Virus record (IMG/VR): IMGVR_UViG_3300047566_000150
Span: 1-38,493 of that record
Source of the DNA: a virus
Strand: one strand, 5' to 3'
Length of the DNA stretch: 38,493 nt
Below, piece after piece: positions 31,293 through 36,922 of the stretch. Below the pieces are notes generated by a model, which was not told the origin of the DNA, searched no databases, and worked only from the letters and a program-made list of their open reading frames with translations. Both the position numbers and the translations under genes were made by a program. Positions within the stretch are counted from its first letter, which is position 1; each line of letters begins with the position of its first letter.

Positions 31293-31311
31293 TATTGATT
31301 GACAAAATACC
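31263..31311 (+). repeat. 49-bp direct repeat, copy 1
   Basis: This stretch spans the codons for FSIEEIEVK, the stop and the first part of the next promoter. It is identical to 31517-31565. Confidence 0.95.
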
Positions 31312-31327
31312 GAATATTCACTATAAT
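31299..31327 (+). promoter_or_regulatory. Array promoter 6
   Basis: TTGACA, 17 bp, TATAAT, 27 bases before ATG 31355. The -35 half lies in the 49-bp direct repeat. Confidence 0.92.
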
Positions 31328-31354
31328 ACTTCCATACTACTTTGGAATGAAGCG

Positions 31355-31546
31355 ATGAAAGTCTATCAGCTAATTGGCACAAGCATTGACGGTGGTGAGG
31401 ATTGGTCCTTCAAACCCATATACTCTACCCTCGAGGCAGCCGAAAAACAAAAGCAAATTGAAATCGATGCATATACTAAGGTAAATGGTATCGTGGAATT
31501 TGAATGTCCTTATATTTTTAGTATTGAAGAAATCGAAGTAAAATAA
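31355..31546 (+). CDS. Small hypothetical protein
   Basis: A 63-residue protein from ATG 31355; the longer in-frame ORF starts inside the promoter and cannot be transcribed whole. It reads MKVYQLIGTSIDGGEDWSFK, then YSTLEAAEKQKQIEID and FECPYIFSIEEIEVK, typical of small phage proteins with a KVY.L.G..DGG start. Its end is the source or copy of the 49-bp repeat. Confidence 0.7.
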   Translation: MKVYQLIGTSIDGGEDWSFKPIYSTLEAAEKQKQIEIDAYTKVNGIVEFECPYIFSIEEIEVK

Positions 31547-31565
31547 TATTGATTGACAAAATACC
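31517..31565 (+). repeat. 49-bp direct repeat, copy 2
   Basis: It is identical to 31263-31311 and lies 254 bp downstream. Recombination between the copies would delete one promoter-gene unit exactly. Confidence 0.95.
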
Positions 31566-31581
31566 TATTATTCGATATAAT
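31553..31581 (+). promoter_or_regulatory. Array promoter 7
   Basis: TTGACA, 17 bp (AAATACCTATTATTCGA), TATAAT, 32 bases before ATG 31614. The leader is diverged (ATTTTCACACTTAATTAAAA) but keeps AAAAGGA. Confidence 0.93.
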
Positions 31582-31613
31582 ATTTTCACACTTAATTAAA
31601 AGGAATTACCAAA

Positions 31614-31952
31614 ATGACTACTGTTAATGATCTTCGCAAGACCGTGAAACTTATTCAGCAAGAGAATGGCCAGATTCGGCAAACCGTCAAGGACAATCTC
31701 GCGCGAATTAATATTATTCAAGATCAGATTAAAAAGGCTCGACAGGAAGCCAAGGAAGCCCTGCAAAAAAGCAAGGCCGAAAAGGCTAAAGCGCGAAAAG
31801 AAAAGCGCGAAGCCAAGATTAAGGAACTTCAAGCTCGCATTAAAAAGCTTCAAGAACCTAAGATCGGTATTGCAGCTAAGAAAGCTTCACGCAAACCTGG
31901 TCCTGTTACCGTCACCGTGCGCGCCGGTATCGGTGCTACCGCGGAAGTTTAA
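31614..31952 (+). CDS. Lys/Ala-rich coiled-coil protein with basic tail
   Basis: A 112-residue protein. Residues about 5-80 are one long coiled coil (LRKTVKLIQQENGQIRQTVK, then Lys/Ala/Glu heptads KAKARKEKREAKIKELQARI). The tail IAAKKASRKPGPVTVTVRAG is basic with Pro. Composition is histone H1-like and could bind nucleic acid, but the heptads may equally mediate oligomerisation. Behind a strong promoter, so probably abundant early in infection. Confidence 0.75.
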   Translation: MTTVNDLRKTVKLIQQENGQIRQTVKDNLARINIIQDQIKKARQEAKEALQKSKAEKAKARKEKREAKIKELQARIKKLQEPKIGIAAKKASRKPGPVTVTVRAGIGATAEV

Positions 31953-31954
31953 TC

Positions 31955-32083
31955 ATGCTCGAAGCAATCCTTAGTGTCGGTCTATTTTGTATCATCCTAG
32001 CCGCACTAGGATTGCTGGCCGACTATCTAGAATCCCAAGAAAATCCTATTAGGAATCGATATAAACAACATGGAAATTATTAA
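31955..32083 (+). CDS. Small single-span membrane protein
   Basis: A 42-residue protein two bases after the previous stop, with one hydrophobic segment (ILSVGLFCIILAALGLLADY) and a polar C-terminus (LESQENPIRNRYKQHGNY). Overlaps the next gene by 14 bases. Function unknown. Confidence 0.6.
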   Translation: MLEAILSVGLFCIILAALGLLADYLESQENPIRNRYKQHGNY

Positions 32084-32435
32084 TACCTATAAAAAGGTAA
32101 TCGATATCCTAGCACAAGAGGATTTGGATTATAAAAGTATTGTTATTAAATTGGCCAAAAGATATCCAGAAACTTTTGTGGAACTTGTCGATCCACATAA
32201 ATCTTATGCCGATGAAGTTTGCGACATGATCGCAAACCGTAAATTATATGAATCAGTTAAATTGATTCGGGCTAAAGAAGGTTTGGGTTTGTATGACGCC
32301 AAACAAATTATGGATAATCTTGTCATGCGAATGTATGTATTAAATAAGCTATCATGGACTCCCGGTCCTGAAAGATTGAAAGTTAAAAAACTCGAAGGAC
32401 TTAATAGAGATATCTATAATAAACTAATCGGTTGA
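32070..32435 (+). CDS. bL12 C-terminal-domain-like protein, paralogue 1
   Basis: A 121-residue protein. An N-terminal helical part (YKKVIDILAQEDLDYKSIV, LAKRYPETFVELV) is shared with 33122. Residues about 62-85, SVKLIRAKEGLGLYDAKQIM, match the bL12 (L7/L12) C-terminal core I..IR..TGLGL.EAK..V, which on the ribosome recruits translation GTPases. It lacks the bL12 N-terminal dimerisation domain. Some phages are known to encode ribosomal proteins including bL12. A role in steering translation is possible but unproven. Its TGA stop lies in the next -35 box. Confidence 0.75.
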   Translation: MEIINTYKKVIDILAQEDLDYKSIVIKLAKRYPETFVELVDPHKSYADEVCDMIANRKLYESVKLIRAKEGLGLYDAKQIMDNLVMRMYVLNKLSWTPGPERLKVKKLEGLNRDIYNKLIG

Positions 32436-32460
32436 CAAAATTCCTATTATTTGGTATACT
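32432..32460 (+). promoter_or_regulatory. Array promoter 8
   Basis: TTGACA, 17 bp (AAATTCCTATTATTTGG), TATACT. The stop TGA of 32070-32435 is inside the -35. ATG 32487 lies 26 bases after the -10. Confidence 0.88.
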
Positions 32461-32486
32461 GTTTCCATATTGATTAGGAAATAACA

Positions 32487-32798
32487 ATGAAACATTCCTA
32501 TACCTTACGACTGTATAAGAAAGATAAACGTCTTACCCGTGGGGCTAAGTATGGCAGTCCGAATAAGATCGGTAAACGGTTTATCTGTTCATTTCAGTAT
32601 GATAAACATGATAAAACCGATATGAAACGGGAAGTCCGAAAGCTCAGACGGCATTATAAGTCTGTGGATGGTTATTCTTTTGAATACTTTCCAACTTATA
32701 AGACTGTCACCAACTTAATGTCAGGCAAAAAGATTCAAATTGCAACGGATACTCCTATTTGCTGCGATCCGTCATCCGAGACCTATTGGTCTATGTAA
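32487..32798 (+). CDS. Basic hypothetical protein
   Basis: A 103-residue Lys/Arg-rich protein: MKHSYTLRLYKKDKRLTRG, KIGKRFICSFQYDKHDKTDM, KREVRKLRRHYKSVDGYSF. The end CCDPSSETYWSM is acidic to neutral, and the CC pair could bind metal. A small nucleic-acid-binding or ribosome-associated protein is possible; no family recognised. Confidence 0.68.
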   Translation: MKHSYTLRLYKKDKRLTRGAKYGSPNKIGKRFICSFQYDKHDKTDMKREVRKLRRHYKSVDGYSFEYFPTYKTVTNLMSGKKIQIATDTPICCDPSSETYWSM

Positions 32799-32803
32799 AT
32801 TAG

Positions 32804-32832
32804 TTGACAAAATACCTATTATTCACTATAAT
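32804..32832 (+). promoter_or_regulatory. Array promoter 9
   Basis: TTGACA, 17 bp (AAATACCTATTATTCAC), TATAAT, 31 bases before ATG 32864. The leader differs and contains a small hairpin (32836-32852). Confidence 0.92.
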
Positions 32833-32835
32833 TAA

Positions 32836-32852
32836 CTGCTACTGAATAGCAG
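32836..32852 (+). promoter_or_regulatory. Leader hairpin CTGCTA-TAGCAG
   Basis: CTGCTA, a CTGAA loop and TAGCAG form a 6-bp stem at the very 5' end of the mRNA. It may protect the transcript end or be a remodelled TACTGAATA block; there is no T-run, so it is not a terminator. Confidence 0.4.
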
Positions 32853-32863
32853 GATAATAAAAC

Positions 32864-33055
32864 ATGAAATGCCCAAATTGTAATCGTATTGCAAAAGTGC
32901 CTGAGGTGGCTCTAATTAATACCGATACATATGATCGCACTGTCAAAGTCCGTGTAAGTTGTTGTAATAAAATAGTTTTTCTGTCGCCAGTTCGCTCATA
33001 TCGCCTTGATTTATACCGCGAAAAAGATGGCGAAAAGGATGATTGGGGCGAATAA
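32864..33055 (+). CDS. Small zinc-finger protein
   Basis: A 63-residue protein with CPNC (3/6) near the start and VSCCNK (33/34), likely one zinc site, and an acidic end DGEKDDWGE. The IAKVPEVALINTDTYDRTV strand part resembles the small zinc proteins of phages related to DNA-sensing or regulatory roles only by shape. Function unknown. Confidence 0.7.
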   Translation: MKCPNCNRIAKVPEVALINTDTYDRTVKVRVSCCNKIVFLSPVRSYRLDLYREKDGEKDDWGE

Positions 33056-33061
33056 TACCGC

Positions 33062-33090
33062 TTGACATAATATCCATTATTCGATATAAT
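33062..33090 (+). promoter_or_regulatory. Array promoter 10
   Basis: TTGACA, 17 bp (TAATATCCATTATTCGA), TATAAT, 31 bases before ATG 33122. The leader is the standard ACTTCCATACTGAATAAACA followed by AGGA. Confidence 0.94.
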
Positions 33091-33121
33091 ACTTCCATAC
33101 TGAATAAACAAGGATTTTCAA

Positions 33122-33502
33122 ATGACCAAAGATATGTATTATAAACAAGCCATCGATCTGCTCATGAATTCCGACCTGGACTTTCGAGCGATGATTGTTC
33201 GCCTGGCCAAAGAAGATCCAGAAACTTTTATCAATCTGACCAATAAACCGAAAAAGTCAGAAGAATATCTTTACAGGGTTGTTAGCGAAATCAAGAATGG
33301 TAATAAGGTTAGTGCCATTAAGATTCTTCGTGAAAATACCGGCTTTATGATCAAAGAAAGTAAAGATATTGTGGATAACCTGTATGTATATATCCGGTCT
33401 CGGTATTCTTATCTTGATCTTCCTGCAGCGCCCGGGCCAGTCCCGATGCTGAGTGGTTCTCAGCTTGAAGTATTGGATGCCCTTTTAAAGGTTGCAGGTT
33501 AA
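33122..33502 (+). CDS. bL12 C-terminal-domain-like protein, paralogue 2
   Basis: A 126-residue paralogue of 32070 with the same layout: helices AIDLLMNSDLDFRAMIVRLA and DPETFINLT, then the bL12-like core SAIKILRENTGFMIKESKDI (about 64-83) with VDNL. A Pro-rich linker PAAPGPVPM precedes a final helix (SGSQLEVLDALLKVAG); paralogue 1 has WTPGPERL at the same place. Identity to paralogue 1 is moderate, so the duplication is old. Ribosome or GTPase-centre interaction is inferred from the fold only. Confidence 0.76.
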   Translation: MTKDMYYKQAIDLLMNSDLDFRAMIVRLAKEDPETFINLTNKPKKSEEYLYRVVSEIKNGNKVSAIKILRENTGFMIKESKDIVDNLYVYIRSRYSYLDLPAAPGPVPMLSGSQLEVLDALLKVAG

Positions 33503-33504
33503 TC

Positions 33505-33684
33505 ATGAAATTCTTTAGTGTGGATAATCTTGAAGGCTTGGCCATTGCCCTTGTGGTAAGCTATTTGATGACGTTGGATGTTACGTTATACAAGATTTTG
33601 GGCTACAGTACCATTATATATGGACTCTCTGTCATCAATACCAGGCTTATCATTCTTCAAAAAACGCTTGACGAAAAATCCTAA
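33505..33684 (+). CDS. Small membrane protein
   Basis: A 59-residue protein two bases after 33502 with two hydrophobic segments (LAIALVVSYLMTLDVTLY; LGYSTIIYGLSVINTRLI) and a charged end QKTLDEKS. Its stop lies in the spacer of the next promoter. Function unknown. Confidence 0.6.
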   Translation: MKFFSVDNLEGLAIALVVSYLMTLDVTLYKILGYSTIIYGLSVINTRLIILQKTLDEKS

Positions 33685-33696
33685 TCCTAATATAAT
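33668..33696 (+). promoter_or_regulatory. Array promoter 11
   Basis: TTGACG, 17 bp, TATAAT, lying in the last codons and stop of 33505-33684. It is 35 bases before ATG 33732. The leader keeps ATACTGAACAA. The -35 last base differs, so it may be weaker. Confidence 0.85.
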
Positions 33697-33731
33697 ATTC
33701 TTATACTGAACAACAGAAGCGTGAACAAGTC

Positions 33732-33980
33732 ATGTCTTATCGTAGCAAGTATGTCATTTTGGACCAAACTGTAACGGTTGGTATCGTATTCAGCGATTAT
33801 ATCAATCATTCAGAAATGGCCCAAGTGATTGGTGGCAAAGTAATTGGCGCTGGATTCTGTTTCATTGAAGATAACCGTTATGTTTGCTACGGTGAAAGCA
33901 CTTCATTGAAAGTCAAGAGCCGCCCCGAAGAAGATGCACAGATCCTCAACAAATACCTCGGGACTGTTCACGAAAATTGA
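33732..33980 (+). CDS. Small conserved phage protein (SKYVIL family)
   Basis: An 82-residue protein reading MSYRSKYVILDQTVTVGIVF, YINHSEMAQVIGGKVIGAGF and ENRYVCYGESTSL-like sequence (DNRYVCYGES). The S.H..MA...G..VI.AGFC.I pattern occurs in small phage proteins of unknown role. Behind its own promoter; the stop is directly adjacent to the next -35. Confidence 0.75.
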   Translation: MSYRSKYVILDQTVTVGIVFSDYINHSEMAQVIGGKVIGAGFCFIEDNRYVCYGESTSLKVKSRPEEDAQILNKYLGTVHEN

Positions 33981-34009
33981 TTGACAAAATACCTATTATT
34001 CGATATAAT
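33981..34009 (+). promoter_or_regulatory. Array promoter 12
   Basis: TTGACA, 17 bp (AAATACCTATTATTCGA), TATAAT. The -35 begins on the base after the upstream stop TGA. ATG 34040 lies 30 bases after the -10. Confidence 0.94.
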
Positions 34010-34039
34010 ACTTCCATACTGATAAAGAAAGTATAACAA

Positions 34040-34420
34040 ATGATCCAAATCAAATCCATTACCGGTCAAGTATTGTTTGAATCTAAAACAGCTAAAACAA
34101 TCAAACAAGCCGTCGAGGAAGCCGTTAAACTGAATATTAATTTGGCAGAAATCGATTTGGGCGGGGCTGATCTAGCTGGCGCTAATCTCCAAGATGGTCT
34201 ATTCTATTGTGCATACATGAAAGGTGCCAATCTCAAAGGCGCCGATCTTAAATATGCATATCTTAAGGGTGCTACCCTTTGGCGCGCTAATCTAGCATTT
34301 TCCAGTCTATCTTTTGCGAATTTGTGTCAAGCCGACCTGAAAGAGGCAAACCTGTTAGAAGCAAATCTCTGGGGTGCCGATCTAACCGATGCTGATTTAT
34401 CTGGTACTAACATACCGTAA
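34040..34420 (+). CDS. Pentapeptide-repeat protein B
   Basis: A 126-residue protein with the same cap as protein A ([20 protein letters not shown]), then a diverged helix: ADLAGANLQDGLFYCAYMKG, ANLKGADLKYAYLKGATLWR and ADLKEANLLEANLWGADL. Unlike A, C, D and E the pentapeptides are varied and the codons are mixed, so this copy is older or under stronger selection. The first 90 bases are nearly identical to gene 29795. A DNA-mimic or protein-binding beta-helix is inferred. Confidence 0.88.
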   Translation: MIQIKSITGQVLFESKTAKTIKQAVEEAVKLNINLAEIDLGGADLAGANLQDGLFYCAYMKGANLKGADLKYAYLKGATLWRANLAFSSLSFANLCQADLKEANLLEANLWGADLTDADLSGTNIP

Positions 34421-34426
34421 TATCAT

Positions 34427-34455
34427 TTGACAAAATACCGATTATTCGATATAAT
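34427..34455 (+). promoter_or_regulatory. Array promoter 13
   Basis: TTGACA, 17 bp (AAATACCGATTATTCGA), TATAAT, 32 bases before ATG 34488. The leader is GACCCTATATTGAATATATA followed by AAGGA. Confidence 0.93.
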
Positions 34456-34487
34456 GACCCTATATTGAATATATAAAGGACTTCCTA

Positions 34488-34661
34488 ATGATCTTCCAAA
34501 TCATTTCATCCACCAATAAAGTCCTCTTCCAATCCACCACCGCCAAATCCTGTAAAGAAACCCTCATCCAAGCCAAACAAGCCAATATCGACCTCTCCAA
34601 TTTAGACTTCATCGCACCTAATATCTCCCTCCTCCGCACCACCCACCAATCAAACACTTGA
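34488..34661 (+). CDS. Cap-only mini-paralogue of the pentapeptide proteins
   Basis: A 57-residue protein. MIFQIISSTNKVLFQSTTAK followed by SCKETLIQAKQANIDLSNLD aligns with the cap of the pentapeptide proteins (I.I.S....VLF.S.TAK..K....A). Only two pentapeptides follow (ANIDL, SNLDF) before an unrelated end. It may be a natural cap that binds the larger family members or their target, or a decayed copy. Its TGA stop lies in the next -35. The ribosome site AAAGGA is good, so it is probably made. Confidence 0.7.
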   Translation: MIFQIISSTNKVLFQSTTAKSCKETLIQAKQANIDLSNLDFIAPNISLLRTTHQSNT

Positions 34662-34686
34662 CTAAATTCCGATTATTCGATATAAT
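34658..34686 (+). promoter_or_regulatory. Array promoter 14
   Basis: TTGACT, 17 bp, TATAAT. The upstream stop TGA is in the -35. The leader is the standard ACTTCCATACTGAATAAACA; ATG 34720 lies 33 bases after the -10. Confidence 0.92.
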
Positions 34687-34719
34687 ACTTCCATACTGAA
34701 TAAACAAGGAAAGCCAAAT

Positions 34720-34935
34720 ATGACCGCCAAACTCTCGAAAAAAGTCCAACGCGATCTGGCTAGCCGTATCAATTCAATCATGGTCTCATGCGAAATGATC
34801 GACGCAATGTTTAAAAAGAACGATATTAAAACCGCCAAACTTTTTCAAGATCAATATTTCAAGGAAATTGTTTCCTTGTTTGATAATTACGGCATTAAAC
34901 TTCCTGCATATGATATCGCCGTAAACTACCTTTGA
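34720..34935 (+). CDS. Small helical protein
   Basis: A 71-residue protein: MTAKLSKKVQRDLASRINSI, MIDAMFKKNDIKTAKLFQDQ, YFKEIVSLFDNYGIKLP. All helical, with alternating charge. Single gene in its promoter unit; the stop TGA lies in the next -35. Function unknown. Confidence 0.68.
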   Translation: MTAKLSKKVQRDLASRINSIMVSCEMIDAMFKKNDIKTAKLFQDQYFKEIVSLFDNYGIKLPAYDIAVNYL

Positions 34936-34960
34936 CAAAATACCGATTATTCGATATAAT
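34932..34960 (+). promoter_or_regulatory. Array promoter 15
   Basis: TTGACA, 17 bp (AAATACCGATTATTCGA), TATAAT. The stop of 34720-34935 is inside the -35. It drives the AAA+ gene at 34993 (32 bases after the -10). Confidence 0.94.
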
Positions 34961-34992
34961 ACTTCCATACTGATTGATTAACGGAGTAATCC

Positions 34993-35826
34993 ATGCCCCG
35001 CGGCGTACCCAAGAACGGCTTTCGCAAAACCAAAAACTACATGAACCGCGTTACTAACCAAACGCCTGCGCTTGAAACCGTTCCCTCCTCCAGATTCACC
35101 ATCAATGAACGATTCGGCTTTGTCCAAGATATGGTCCAACTCCTCTGTAAAGGCGACCAATCCTCAGTCGTAATCACCGGCCCGGGCGGCCTCGGCAAAA
35201 CCTTTAACGTCTTAAAAGCCCTCCAATCCTGTGGCATGCAAGATTATTCCGACCTCGCATCCTTTGAAGTCGGATCTTCCCTGAGTACAAAAAAGTCCTT
35301 CATCGTAGTTAAAGGCTATTCTACGCCTAAAGGTCTCTACAGGACCTTGTATGAGAATCAAAATGGCGTCATCGTTTTCGATGATTGCGATTCCGTTCTG
35401 AAGGATCCAGTGTCCCTTAATCTACTTAAAGCCGCGCTGGATTCTTACAGTCGCCGTATTATCTCCTGGAGAGCCGATATCCGCGATGAGGATTTGCCGA
35501 CTAGCTTTGAATTCCGTGGTCGTGTAATCTTCATTTCCAATCTTTCATCCATTCAAATGGATCAAGCCATCATCTCCCGCTCCATGGCCGTTGATCTTTC
35601 TATGACGCGCCAACAGAAAATCGATAGAATGCGATTCCTGCTCTCCCAAGATGATTTTATGCAAGAATATAAACAACAATATAAACAAGATGCTATCGAC
35701 CTGATCGAATCCTTAGCAGACAAAGTAAAGGAATTAACACTACGGACTCTCATTCAGGTTACTATCATCCGTAAGGGTGGTGGTAGCAACTGGAAAAACC
35801 TGGCTGAATATACAATTTGCGGTTGA
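34993..35826 (+). CDS. AAA+ family ATPase
   Basis: A 277-residue P-loop ATPase. Walker A is GPGGLGKT (63-70), Walker B is VIVFDDCD (126-133), sensor 1 is VIFISNLSS, and SRSMAVDL carries candidate Arg-finger residues. A basic N-terminus (MPRGVPKNGFRKTKN) may contact nucleic acid, and a C-terminal helical domain (TLRTLIQVTIIRKGGGSNWK) resembles the lid region. AAA+ proteins of this size in phages include helicase loaders and remodelling factors; no partner is evident here. It is the only enzyme-like gene in the early promoter array apart from the HAD-like protein. Confidence 0.87.
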   Translation: MPRGVPKNGFRKTKNYMNRVTNQTPALETVPSSRFTINERFGFVQDMVQLLCKGDQSSVVITGPGGLGKTFNVLKALQSCGMQDYSDLASFEVGSSLSTKKSFIVVKGYSTPKGLYRTLYENQNGVIVFDDCDSVLKDPVSLNLLKAALDSYSRRIISWRADIRDEDLPTSFEFRGRVIFISNLSSIQMDQAIISRSMAVDLSMTRQQKIDRMRFLLSQDDFMQEYKQQYKQDAIDLIESLADKVKELTLRTLIQVTIIRKGGGSNWKNLAEYTICG

Positions 35827-35881
35827 TAAAATGACACTAGCCACCTTTAGAACTCGTCCCTAATCCACCTGAAAATCCTAA

Positions 35882-35910
35882 CCCCTACCCGCCAGGGGGC
35901 TAAACCCTCC
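35882..35910 (+). terminator. Possible weak terminator or GC-rich hairpin
   Basis: In the 167-bp gap after the AAA+ gene, CCCCT pairs with AGGGG, or alternatively AGGG with CCCT, followed by a short CTCTTTCT. The stem is short and the T-run imperfect. The gap holds no credible ORF. Confidence 0.35.
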
Positions 35911-35931
35911 TCTTTCTGTATAATATACCAT

Positions 35932-35960
35932 TTGACAAAATACCGAATATTCGATATAAT
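35932..35960 (+). promoter_or_regulatory. Array promoter 16
   Basis: TTGACA, 17 bp (AAATACCGAATATTCGA), TATAAT, with the standard leader; ATG 35994 lies 33 bases after the -10. Confidence 0.94.
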
Positions 35961-35993
35961 ACTTCCATACTGAATAAACAAGAATATATCCAA

Positions 35994-36368
35994 ATGATCT
36001 ATACCTATTGCAATGATACGGTCTCCGATCTCCACAAAGATGCATATGGAATTCGTCCGTCTATCGACTTCTGGACCTTCTGGTCCACAGCCACGGACGA
36101 TCAAAAACAATCCACTTGGAATGATCTAATGAAGGCCGCTGATGCTTCCTGGAATGAAGAGCAGAGCCGTCAGATTCTGGCCGAAGATGATTTTGAGCGC
36201 CGAATCCTTCAGCTTATGTCCTGTGGAGCCAAAAGCCGTGAAATGGCTATAGAATGGCTCCATCAAGCGTATGATACCAAGGGCGACAATAATTATTTGG
36301 AATACTGTCTGGGAATCTCTTACGGCTATATCGCCGGCGAATTTCCTGGGGTTCTTCCAGCCGCTTGA
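35994..36368 (+). CDS. Conserved phage protein (DAYGIRPS family)
   Basis: A 124-residue protein. The start has [20 protein letters not shown], followed by [20 protein letters not shown] and [12 protein letters not shown] and a final GYIAGEFPG. The DAYGFRP...FE..I...GA..R..A..WL pattern is very common in small proteins of phages of Gram-negative bacteria and has no proven function. The stop TGA lies in the next -35. Confidence 0.82.
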   Translation: MIYTYCNDTVSDLHKDAYGIRPSIDFWTFWSTATDDQKQSTWNDLMKAADASWNEEQSRQILAEDDFERRILQLMSCGAKSREMAIEWLHQAYDTKGDNNYLEYCLGISYGYIAGEFPGVLPAA

Positions 36369-36393
36369 CAAAATACCGAATATTCACTATAAT
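36365..36393 (+). promoter_or_regulatory. Array promoter 17
   Basis: TTGACA, 17 bp (AAATACCGAATATTCAC), TATAAT. The upstream stop is in the -35. The sequence CCAGCCGCTTGACAAAAT at 36357-36374 recurs at 36855-36872. ATG 36427 lies 33 bases after the -10. Confidence 0.94.
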
Positions 36394-36426
36394 ATCTCCA
36401 TACTGAATAAACAAAGGCGCTGGAAG

Positions 36427-36819
36427 ATGATTCAAATTAAATCCATCAACGATCAAGTCCTGTTTGAATTAGAAACGGCTAAAACGATCAAGGAAGCCGT
36501 TGAGGAAGCTATTGCAAAGATGGTCGGCCTGTCCTACGCCAACCTGTACGGCGCTAACCTGTCCAAAGCCTACCTGATCAACGCCGACCTGATCAACGCC
36601 AACCTGTCCGACGCCAACCTGACCAACGCCGATCTGACCTACGCCGACCTGACCGACGCCGATCTGTCCTACGCCAACCTGTCCAAAGCAAACCTGTCCT
36701 ACGCCAACCTGTCCAAAGCCAACCTGTACAAAGCGACCCTGACCGGAGCCGACCTGTACGGCGCTAACCTGACCGGCGCTGATCTGTCCGAAGCCAACCT
36801 GTCCGAAGCCTACCGGTAG
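36427..36819 (+). CDS. Pentapeptide-repeat protein C
   Basis: A 130-residue protein from ATG 36427; the longer in-frame ORF runs through the promoter. The cap is [20 protein letters not shown] plus [13 protein letters not shown], followed by about 19 pentapeptides, mostly [20 protein letters not shown]. Codons are nearly fixed (GCC AAC CTG TCC), unlike the AT-rich rest of the genome. It ends YR-TAG inside a 16-bp palindrome. Cap and DNA are almost identical to 37602. Confidence 0.88.
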   Translation: MIQIKSINDQVLFELETAKTIKEAVEEAIAKMVGLSYANLYGANLSKAYLINADLINANLSDANLTNADLTYADLTDADLSYANLSKANLSYANLSKANLYKATLTGADLYGANLTGADLSEANLSEAYR

Positions 36820-36822
36820 GCT
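36807..36822 (+). repeat. 16-bp perfect palindrome at the end of pentapeptide gene C
   Basis: AGCCTACCGGTAGGCT is its own reverse complement and contains the TAG stop. It overlaps a second palindrome, TAGGCTAGCCTA (36817-36828). It may be a recombination scar or an RNA/protein site. Confidence 0.85.
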
Positions 36823-36835
36823 AGCCTAGATTAAA

Positions 36836-36849
36836 GCCGCTTCGGCGGC
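36836..36849 (+). promoter_or_regulatory. GCCGC-UUCG-GCGGC hairpin
   Basis: A 5-bp GC stem closed by a TTCG tetraloop, an exceptionally stable RNA hairpin. There is no T-run, so it is not a classic terminator. It could protect or process the 3' end of the pentapeptide C mRNA. Confidence 0.6.
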
Positions 36850-36862
36850 GTGAACCAGCCGC

Positions 36863-36891
36863 TTGACAAAATTCTGATTATTCGATATAAT
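36863..36891 (+). promoter_or_regulatory. Array promoter 18
   Basis: TTGACA, 17 bp (AAATTCTGATTATTCGA), TATAAT, 31 bases before ATG 36923. The leader is ACTTCCATACTGATTAAACA. Confidence 0.94.
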
Positions 36892-36922
36892 ACTTCCATA
36901 CTGATTAAACAAAGTATAACAA

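Noticed and set aside
31295-31354. In-frame extension of gene 31355 reading [11 protein letters not shown]
   Set aside because: It would start inside the promoter before the transcription start, so it cannot be translated from that transcript. The same applies to the extension of gene 36427.
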